From Ascaphus truei (lineage: Eukaryota > Chordata > Amphibia > Anura > Ascaphidae), in the NCBI GenBank assembly GCA_036426205.1, contig WSYH01000266.1, forward strand, positions 1 through 64,000: a stretch of DNA of 64,000 nt, read 5' to 3'. Shown in pieces: positions 38,401 through 49,700 of this stretch. Position 1 is the first letter of the stretch, and each line of letters begins with the position of its first letter. A program made the translations under genes and the position numbers. The notes beneath the pieces are model-generated. The model was not told the DNA's origin and ran no database searches. It worked only from the letters and a program-made list of their open reading frames with translations.

Positions 38401-40761
38401 CCACAACCTCCATATTAATGAACAATTGGTTTACTGAGGAAGAAGTTCATAAGCGACTTGAAAAAATTTAAAGTAAATAAGGCACCTGGCCCCGATGGCA
38501 TACATCCAAGAGTTCTCAAGGAGTTAAGTTCAATAATAGTCAAACCATTATATTTAATATTCAAGGACTCCATTTCCACAGACGCAGTACCACAAGATTG
38601 GCGTAAAGCAGATGTGGTGCCTATATTTAAAAAGGGAGTTAGATCATAACTGGAGAATTACAGACCTGTAAGCCTGACTTCAATAGTGGGGAAACTACCT
38701 GAAGGTTTAATACGGGATAATATTCAGGAATACCTACTGTAATGGAAAACAAAATTCAGTAATAGTCAGCATGGATTTATGAAGGATAGATCATGCCAAA
38801 CTAACCTTATTTGTTTCTTTGAGGTGGTAAGTAGGAATTTAGACCAGGTTAATGCAGTTGATGTGGTCTACTTAGATTTTGCAAAGGCTTTTGATACGGT
38901 TTCACTCAAGAGGTTGGTGTACAAAATAAAGAAAATTGGACTCAGTAATAATATATGCACCTGGATTGAAAACTGGTTAAAGGACAGACAACAGAGGGTG
39001 GTCATAAATGGAACTTTTTCAGGTTGGGCAAAAGTCGTGAGTGGAGTACCTCAGGGATCGGTACTGGGACCCCTGCTTTTTAACTTGTTTATTAATGACC
39101 TTGATGTTGGCATCGAGAGCAAAGTCTCCATCTTTGCTGATGATACTAAATTGTGTAAGGTAGTAGAATCAGAGCAGGATATAATTTCTCTCCAGAAAGA
39201 CTTTGACAGACTGGAAACATGGGTAGGTAAATAGCAGATCGGGTTTAATACAGATAAATGTACGGTTATACATTTGGGAAGCAAAAATAAACAGGCAACT
39301 TACAAATTAAATGGAGATAAATTGGGGGAATCCTTGATGGATAAGGATTTAGGAGTGCTTGTAGACAGCAGGCTTAGCAATAGTGCCCAATGTCATGCAG
39401 TAGCTGCAAAGGCAAACAAGATCTTATCTTGCATCAAACGGGCAATGGATGGAGGGGAAGTAAACATTATTATGCCCCTTTACAAAGCATTAGTAAGACC
39501 TCACCTTGAATATGGAGTAAAAGTTTGGGCACCACTCCTTAGAAAATAAATTATGGAACTAGAGAGAGTGCAGAGAAGAGCCACCAAATTAATAAAGAGG
39601 ATGGACAATCTAATTTACGAGGAGAGGCTAGCTAAATTAGATTTATTTACATTAGAAAAGAGGTGTCTAAGAGGGGATATGATAACTATAGACAAATATA
39701 TTTGGGGACAGTACAAGGAGCTTTCAAAATAACTTTTCATCCCAAGGGCTGTAACTCGGGGGCATCCCTTTAGGTTGGAGGAAAGGAAATTTCACCAGCA
39801 ACAAAGGAAAGGGTTCTTTACAGTAAGGGCAGTTACAATGTGGTATTCATTACCCATGGAGACTGTGATGGCAGATACAATAGATTTGTCCAAAAAAAGG
39901 TTGGACATCTTTTTTTAGAAGGGAAAGGTATACAGGGATATACCAAATAAGTAAACATTGGAAGATGGTTGATCCGGGGATTAATCAGATTGCCAATTCT
40001 TGGAGTCAGGAAGGAATTTATTTTTCCCCTTATGAGATATCATTGGATGATATGACTCTGGGGTTTTTTGTTTGCCGTCCTCTGGATCAATAATTAAGTA
40101 TAGATATAGGATAAAATATTTGTTGTCTAAATTTAACATAGGTTGAACTTGATGTATGTCTTTTTTCAACCTCATCTACTATGTAACTATGTAACTATGT
40201 AACTATGTAACTATGTACTCTGGGCAGGTCCTACCTCAGTCTCATTGCTATGAGAAGGGTTATGTGGGGGGAGCACTTGGGGGATCAGCAGTTTTCAGAG
40301 CTGATGTTCAGTTACTCACCTTAAGCTGATGCTGGTACTTTTGATTTTCATCCTTGAAGGAACGTCCAAAAAATACTTTCAGTGCCGCCTCCTCCCACTC
40401 CCTGTGCAGATACAGGAACTCTTCCTGTGTCTCTGTGGGGAATTTGGTCACTCGTTGGCCCATCTCAGCCTCATATTTGGACAATGCGTCCTCCACGGCT
40501 CCGGCATTCTCAATCTCTGCCAAAGCCAACACCGCGTTCTCCATGCAGGGAACGGAGCCGCTCCGAATCGCCTCCACGTATGTGACTGCGAGATGCCCCA
40601 GAACTGGGATATACAAACAGTGCGAACAGAAGGGAGCACATATATTAAATAATAGCACTTCTATGTGGGATACATTAATATCCCTAATAGTGAGTAAAAA
40701 CACAATGATATACACACACACACACACACACAAATACACACACACAAATACACACACACAA

Positions 40762-40797
<36 letters not shown>

Positions 40798-43700
40798 TGT
40801 TCAGGAATATTTAAAGAACATACAAAGATACTTATGTTTTATACAGCTTGATGACATCACTAATAAAGATGTATGTGACTATGAGGAATAATTAGTTACG
40901 GAACAAAATAACCAGATAGAAAGAGATAAGGATGATTATTTGTACAACACGATAAACACCTGGAATCTCCAGAAATCCCCATTTCCCTAACACAACTAAG
41001 GACAGGGTACTGTAGGTACTCTAGACCTCAGGGGTTTTATGGGTACAGTATGAATAGCAATATTAATAGACCGGTGAACCCTCAGAGTTTTTAAACGTCT
41101 CTGATTTTGGATTTCAATCCTCCCAACTTTACATCAGAAATCGATTTATTGCCTTGATACAGAAAGGGACAACACCAGATCTGTTCCCAATCAAGATCAT
41201 GATAATCAATGACCTATTAGCAGAAATCTGGCACCGAAGCCTAAAAGATTGTCACATACACTAGAGATCTGAGCCATGATCATTATTTTCTATTATTGTT
41301 ATTATTGTTTTTGAAGGAGGAACCAAAATTACTCTTGTTCTGCCCACGGGATAATTTAACCTCACTTTTGAGGGAATTTGCAGATCCGCTGGATCCAATT
41401 GATCTTGCCGTGTTTGGTCGGTCATTTCCATTTGCCTTTAACTGACAGTTTTTATGATAACACGTATGATTCTATAGGCGCTTCATTTAGTGGGTTGTCA
41501 AATTATTCCCTCTCCCTTCAGACCTAAATCTTGTTTTTCCCCATGGGCAGTTTTGTAGATACAGGACATTGTACATATTAGTTTTCAAGGATTTTCAAAA
41601 ACTATGTAAGGGAAAGACATATATTAATGAACAATTTATCTCGGGATTAAAAGGCGGCACTTAATGAATAAAAAAAATAGACACCTTTATCATTAAACAC
41701 GCTGGTATGGGAGGGGTATTATAGTCCAGGACAGGTGTATGTGTATGGGTGAAGCAAATACATTGCTAATATCCTACACTAAACCCTCTAAGAATCCCAA
41801 TAAAGAGTTTCAAATACTCCTTGATTTATTTCTCATGGGGCCATCTCAAATCATTACTGATTTTTTATCGTTCACGGAACATCCGTAAGTGTTTGACAAA
41901 CCCGTCAGGCAGGCCCATCATCCCCAGGATGGGTCGGTGAGCTCCAACCTATCCCAGTATGTTGATACAGTAGTTATCTTCCGTCATAAAGCATTGCTCT
42001 CTGAGATCCCATACTACGGTTACCCGGCACGTTATCAGCTCCATATCAGGGATAGCGTGTAAGAGCACCTATCTCTGGGCCACGGGCGACGTTCAGTCGC
42101 TTTACACGTGTATTGCACATGTTAAGGGTTTTGTAGTTCGCAAACGCCTTTTGAACAAGGAGTTTGCCATGTCTTTTTCATCAGCAATTTATCATATCTG
42201 CGATCGGTTTATATGAACACATAATCATTTTTTATTTGATCAACAGTTTTATTTACAGATCTGTCGAACGGCCATGGGTGCCAGGTTCGTCACCGGCTAT
42301 ACTAATCTATTAATGATTTAATGGGAGGAGAGCCAGGTCTGGACTAGTAACCCACTGGGGGTGGGCCTGGTATACTATGGCCGTTTCATAGATGACATCC
42401 TTATTATTTGGGATAGTCTGGTTGGGAATATTTTGTATTTATTTTTACATTTCAATTCCACGACATTACAAATATATGTATACTGTGAGCTATACAATAT
42501 TAATCTTATCCACCTACCACATGGTGCGATAAGGAATAAGTGACACTGTCCCTGATCTGCCTGGCAACACATTACAGGAGATTTTAGTAAAACAACAAAG
42601 GAACTATGGGGAAGAGTTCTAGAACATGTCAATCAATATCATAATGGTGATATCAGCACGCTCTCGTTTTTGGGCATCTATCATTTGAAGGGCACAATGA
42701 GGGGAGGAGATACTGACAAAAACTACTCTACGTAGAAGCAGAGTAGATAGATATATAAACTTAAAACCCGGAGCCCAATTTGTACCAATGAGGTCTTCAC
42801 TTCACTGATTAAAACATTATGACACAAGAACCATCAATGACTACAAATTACTAAACAGAACAGTAGTTACAAAATGCCACTAATGTTCTATTATCACCAT
42901 CATAGCTCCAATTCTGGTACCTCTTGGTGTTTCAACCAAAGCTAAACATGTATATCATGTTTATCTGGGCAAGCTACCCAGCTATCTGAACAAGCTCCTC
43001 ACCCCTACCACACGCAGCACTTATCATCTGAGATCTGACTCCAAAAGACTGTTCATGGTCCCAAGGCTCAGCAAAGTATCCGTCTGCTCCTCCTTCTCTT
43101 AACGTGCACCCCAAAACTGGAACAACCTACCAGAGACTCTTACAGCCGCCACCAGTCTAAGTTCTTTCAAATCTAAGGCTGTCTCGCATTTTAATCTGGT
43201 CTGTAACTGTTTCATACGCTCATATATATATTTTCTTTAACTGTGCATGCAATGTCTTGTATATAATGTATAACCCTGTTCATTTATGTAACTGTATTTG
43301 TAACCATGTATTATTTGTCTTAACTCTGTGCCCAGGACATACTGGAAAATGAGAGGTAACTCTCAATGTATTACTTCCTGGTAAAATATTTTATAAATAA
43401 ATATCAGCGGTGCGCAAACTGGGGGTGCAAGCGGAGGGCCGCAGCGGTTACAGAGGCCCTGCGCTGAGAGCGCGAGGCCTCTGTAAATTTACTTACCAGC
43501 TTCAGTCCACGCGTCTCCATGGCAACGCGGTGTCAAATTACATCTTTACCATGGAGAAGTGACGTCACATGACCCTGATTTGACGCTTCATTGGTTAATG
43601 TGCCTTCTCTAGGGAATGTCAGTGAGGAGTCAGAGCAGACTAGCACTTACTGCAGGCAGCAGTTACTAGCTGCCATTAACCCCTTGGCATCATCCTTATG

Positions 43701-46700
43701 CACTAGGAAAGCCACAGTGACTATACCTTCCATGGTGTTTGCAGCACGAGCCACATTAACTGTCCTGGAACAGGATTGTTTCTTTTTCTGTTCCCCCTTG
43801 CAGCTGTCTGACTGCCAGCTCTCCTTAATTTTAGTTGCATGTTTTCCTTGCTCTGTAACTCCCAGTGAAGCTGGAAACTGCTACATTACTGACACATTAT
43901 CCTCTCCACACAGCCAGTAGTTGGCTGCCCTGGCAAACTCCCAATCCTCCTAGCTGAGGTTGGGTCAACCCAACTCCCCTGTCTTTGCTCCCAGTTAGTT
44001 TGGTCCTGAGACTGTTCCTGTCTCACAGGAATACCACACTTCCTTACTCTACTTGCAGCATGAGTGGGTATACCTTTCTTACCTCCACTCCCTTGCAAGG
44101 CAATCCATTTTGACCTTCCCCCCAGACCAAAGCACCTACACCTAGAGAAGCACTCCTTCACCACACAATACCATCTACAAGCACCTTGTATTTTTGTGAC
44201 TTCCCCAATAAAGATAAGAAAATATAAAAGGACTTGGTATGCTTTCAAAAGGGGACGAGTTCAGCTATCTGGCTTCATTCATATCCTACATACTGTATAC
44301 AAAATATATTAACCCTATCCCTATTGAGGGATCATGCTCACTGTATACTACACCCTCCCCCTCCCCACATGTCCAGTGGGATTTTTAGCTATTTGTTTTG
44401 GTGATATATGTTTTAACTTAATATAATTCAATGTTAAGTTTAATTTAAGTGGTGAGCACAAGTGAATTTCTTTGAGGAGCTTCTTCAGCTATTCACCTTT
44501 TTCACATGTTTGAAAAGAAAATCAGAAAGTCAAAAGAGGTGTGTTTTTGGATCAGACACGTGAGTTTTGATTTTTGCTACGCCAGTGACCTCTCCGAGAC
44601 AGGACCTATGAGACGGTAACGTATTGTAAAGGAATTTCTGCTTGTTTTGATCATTTTATTTTTAGAAACTGTTCTGCATTTATTGTAAACGTATCTTCTT
44701 GTAATAATATTTTCTGTAACCTAAGCAGTCTATTTAATATATATTACAATAAATCTTTAATTAGCGATGTTTTGGGCTCTGAATGAACTGTTGCACATTT
44801 TATAGAGATTATATACATTTTGCTACAACAGATTTTTGTGTGTCAATTGCATAGTTTTTTCTATAATAAACATGGACCTGAGACCCTGGTAGATATATAT
44901 TAGTTATACATTTGGCATATTTCTTGGGTGGTGGCCACGGATAGACATGATTGTAATCTAGTAATATAAACGCATCTAAAGTACCTTGCGGAGGAGAAGG
45001 GCGAGTTAGATAGAGTAGCCGTGTGTATTAACCCTGGTTGTATATCTAAGTCACATGCTCACCTGTGTGCTGTTTGTGACAGGTGCTATATGGGGACGGA
45101 TTGAGGAGAGATTGTGAACTTGAGGGACTTTAGAGAAGGTATAAAGTGGGTCAGCTTGAGAGCTTTATATTCAGCCTTGTCCCGTATGTACGTAAGTTAC
45201 ATGCTCACAGGTTAAGTTACAAGGACATAATATTGTTGAAATCTGTGGACTATAGGCAGAAGAAGCTCAAGATGATAAACTGGACATTTTTTAATTTAAC
45301 TCTCAAAAAAAACATTAATACTGAATTTATAATTTACACTGCAATGTCTCACAGGAACAGGAAAGGGTTAAACAAGGTATTCTTGAAGAAAGGAGAATGG
45401 TTTTCTATAATGTACATTGCCTCCTTGCACTCACGTTTCCCACTGATCAGGTGTCCGCCTGCGAGTGTTTTCACTCGGCCATCCATGAACACGTAAGTAC
45501 AGAACCTCTGAGTCTGTACCACAAACTCCTCCTCCAGCTCAGACTCCGGCAGCTCCTCCAGGCGCTGGAGCCTTCTCTTAGAGGCCGGCCGGTCAAACAC
45601 AAAGCACTTGTGTGAGTGGAAGAAGCTTATGATGCACTGACGGGGCAGGTTGTAATCCTTAATAACTTCACTGGAACCTGGGACAGAGAAACAGAGAACA
45701 TATATTCTCCTAAAATTAATAAGTAATTAGAAAAGATTTTGATGGATCCTGTCAGTGTGTGTGCTGCGGTAATGCATCCTTACATGGATCCTGTCACAGT
45801 GTGTGTGCTGCGGTAATGCATCCTTACATGGATCCTGTCACAGTGTGTGTGCTGCGGTAATGCATCCTTACATGGATCCTGTCACTGTGGTGTGCGGTAA
45901 TGCATCCTTACATGGATCCTGTCACTGACGGTTGTGCTGCAGTAATGCATTCTTACATGGATCCTGTCACACTGTGTGTGCTGCACTAATGCATCCTTAC
46001 ATGGATCCTGTCATGTGTGTGTGCTGCAGTAATGCATCCTACATGAATCCTGTCACAGCTGTGTGCTGCAGTAATGCATCCTTACATGATCCTGTCACTG
46101 TGTGTGCTGCAGTAATGCATCCTTACATGGATCCTGTCACAGTGTGTGCTGCAGTAATGCATCCTTACATAGATCCTGTCCCAGTGTGTGCTGCAGTAAT
46201 GTGTCCTTACATGGATCCTGTCACAGTGTGTGCAGCGGTAATGCATCCTTACATTATCCCTGTCACAGTGTGTGCTGCGTAATGCATCCTTACATGGATC
46301 TGTCACGTTGTGTGCTGCAGTAATGCATCCTTACATGGACACTGTCACAGTGTGTGCTGCAGTAATACATCCTTACATGGGTCCTGTCAAAGTGTGCTGC
46401 AGTAATGCATCCTTACATGGATCCTGTCACAGTGTGTGCTGCAGTAATGCATCCTTACATGGGTCCTGTCACAGTTGTGTGCTGCAGAAATGCATCCTTA
46501 CATGGATCCTCTCACTGTGTGTGTGCTGCAGTAATGTATCCTTACATGGACCCTGTCACAGTGTGTGCTGCAGTAATACATCCTTACATGGTCCTGTCAA
46601 TGTGTGCTGTAGTAATGCATCCTTACATGGGTCCTGTCACAGTGTGCTGCAGTAATGCATCCTTACATGGGTCCTGTCAAATGTGCTGCAGTAATGCATC

Positions 46701-49700
46701 CTTACATGGATCCTGTCACAGGTGTGTGCTGCAGTAATGCATCCTTACATAATCCTGTCACAGTGTGTGTGCCGCAGAATGCATCTTACATGGATCCTGT
46801 CACAGTGTGTGTGCTGCAGTAATGCATCCTTACATGGATCCTGTCACAGTGTGTGCTGCAGTAATGCATCCTTACATGGATCCTGTCACAGTGTGTGCTG
46901 CAGTAATGCATCCTTACATGGGTCCTGTCACAGGTGTGTGCTGCAGTAACGCATCCATACATGGATACTGTCACTGTGTGTGTGCTGCAGTAATGCATCC
47001 TTACATGGACACTGTCACAGTGTGTGCTGCAGTAATACATCCTTACATGGTCCTGTCAAAGTGTGCTGCAGTAATGCATCCTTACATGGACTCTTCACAG
47101 TGTTGTGCTGCAGTATGCATCCTTACATGGATACTGTCACAGTGTGTTGCTGCAGTAATGCATCCTTACCTGGATCCTGTACTACTGTGTGTGTGCTGCA
47201 ATAATGCATCCACACTTACATGTATCCTGTCCCACATTGTGTTGTGCTGCAGTAATGCATCCTTACATGGATCCTGTCCAAGTTGTGTGCTGCAGTAATG
47301 CATCCTTACATGGATCCTGTCACAGTGTGTGCTGCTGTAATGTATCCTTACATGGATCCTGTCACAGTGTGTGCTGCCGTAATGCATCCTTACATGGTTC
47401 CTGTCACATGTGCGTGCAGTAAATGCATCTTACATGGATCCTGTCACGTGTGTGTGCTGCCAGTATGCATCCTTACATGGATCCTGTCACAGTGTGTGCT
47501 GCAGTAATTATCCTTTCACTGGATCCTGTCACGTGTGTGCTGCTCAGTAATGCATCCTTACATGGATCCTGTACAGTGTGTGCTGCAGTAATGCATCCTT
47601 ACATGGATCCTGTCAGTGTGTGTGCTGCAGTAATGCATCCTTACATGGATCCTGTCACACTGATTGCTGCAGTAATGCATCTTACATGGATCCTGTCACA
47701 GTGTGTGCTGCAGTAATGCATCCTTACATGGATCCTGTCACAGTGTGCTGCAGTAATGCATCCTTACATGGATCCTGTCACAGTGTGTGCTGCAGTAATG
47801 ATCCTTCATGGATCCTGTCACAGTGTGTGCTGCAGTAATGCATCCTTACATGGTTCTATCACGTGTGTGGCTGCGTAATGTTCCTTACATGGTCCTTTCA
47901 CAGTGTGTGCTGCAGTAATGCATCCTTACATGGATCCTGTCACATGTGTGTGTGCTCAGTAATGCATCCTTACATGGATCCTGTCACAGTGGTGTGCAGT
48001 AAATGCATCCTTACATGGATCCTGTCACAGTGTGTGTGCTCTGCAGTAATGCATCCTTACATGGACCCTGTCACTGTGTGTGTGCTGCAATAATGCATCC
48101 TTACATGGATCCTGTCACAGTGTGTGCTGCAGTAATGCATCCTTTCATGGATCCTGTCACTGTGTGTGTGCTGCAATAATGCATCCTTACATGGATCCTG
48201 TCACAGTGTGTGTGAGCTGCAGTAATGCATCTTACATAGATCCTGTCACTGTGTGTGCTGCAGTAATGCATCCTTACGTGATGAGCCCTATTAAGTGTCT
48301 GTAACAGAGTTATGCGTTACCTTTTTTTGTTAGTTTGGTTACATTAAATTTCTAATGTTTGCCTGTGTGAGTTCTATGTGTTTCTGAGGGGTCTGGGTCC
48401 TGCCTGTCATGGCTCACATGGCTTACAATCCTTTGACCAAAGGGTTAACACTAAATGACCTTTTCCAATAGAATATATAAGTATTTTACTGTTATTTTTG
48501 TCATATGGATGTAGCATTGGGCTTCTCTGTTGCTTGTTGTAGACATTTACCATTTTTCAATAGCTCTCCTTTTTGACACTTATATACCATATATATATTG
48601 TGGGTGGATCAGGGTTTCCTATAATGAGCTTGCTGGGAGTTCTGTGTGCTGTCGTCCTAGAGTAGTCCGGGTGTATAACCTGCTGTACTGATCAGTCCTA
48701 GAGGTTACAGGTGTGAGTCACTATGAAGGTACCTGGCTTGAGTTTCAGAGCATTCATTATGATACTCCGTCCTCTGTCACTTCCTTGCCGTCCTGCTCCA
48801 GTATCAGAGTGAAGTCCTCGGACGCACCATGTGAAGGACGGAAGATCCTCTTAATTCAGCAGACTCGTCCTCTCTTCCGCCGGGGACGTTTCAACCTAAT
48901 CCTCTTTGTCAGCTCCGTCACATAACTGAAGACGCTAAGGAGGAACTGACAGAGCACAGATTACCCAGATATAGCCAGGGCCACCAATACTAGGGACACC
49001 TGCAGAGCATAATTCATGTGCTGCCAGAGAGATCTGCAGAGCATCACTCTGTTACAATAAAGGATACTGCAGCTGCTCCTGGCTTCTGGTCAATAGTTCC
49101 CATACTATAAAAACACTAATTGCTGCTCACGAACAGCCAAGAGAAGATCCAGGTGTCTTCCTACTATCTCGCCGAGGACAGAGAAACAGAATCATTGTAA
49201 CACAGAGCGTCCCGTGCAGTGCTAGAGAACCCCTAAGATATACAGCCACTTAGTCAATCTTACACGTACATTAACCCCCTTATCTGATAGACCGTTCTGT
49301 AGCACTGAGCAGTGTTAACATGCGTCTCCAGCATGAAGGAACCAGACTGGAGTCACACGGAGACAATCTGTCCCCACTCACCTTCTCCCACGTCCCCCAG
49401 CCCCTCGGTGTCCAGCACACCAGGGTGTCCAGGTTTAGAAGGGGAGGGACCACCACATCCAATCCCTTTAGTCTTTGACTTGAATGGTGGATCCCAGAGC
49501 AATCCTGAGGGAGAGTTTAAAAAGATAAAGCACAAGAGACCAATAACAAAACAAAATAAAGAAAGTTCAGTGATAGAGAAACATGAAAAAGAACTTCAGG
49601 GTAGGAATTTAACAGGACATTTATAGTAGGACTTCACTGCTCATCACAAAGAGGGGAATGTACCTATTGAAATGGTGTCAAGATAATGACAATTTGGCCA

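Noticed and set aside
45932..48304. Repeated peptide [14 protein letters not shown] as a possible tandem-repeat protein
   Set aside because: It arises from a 42-bp minisatellite in an intron; the same array gives several frames and is broken by indels every few units.
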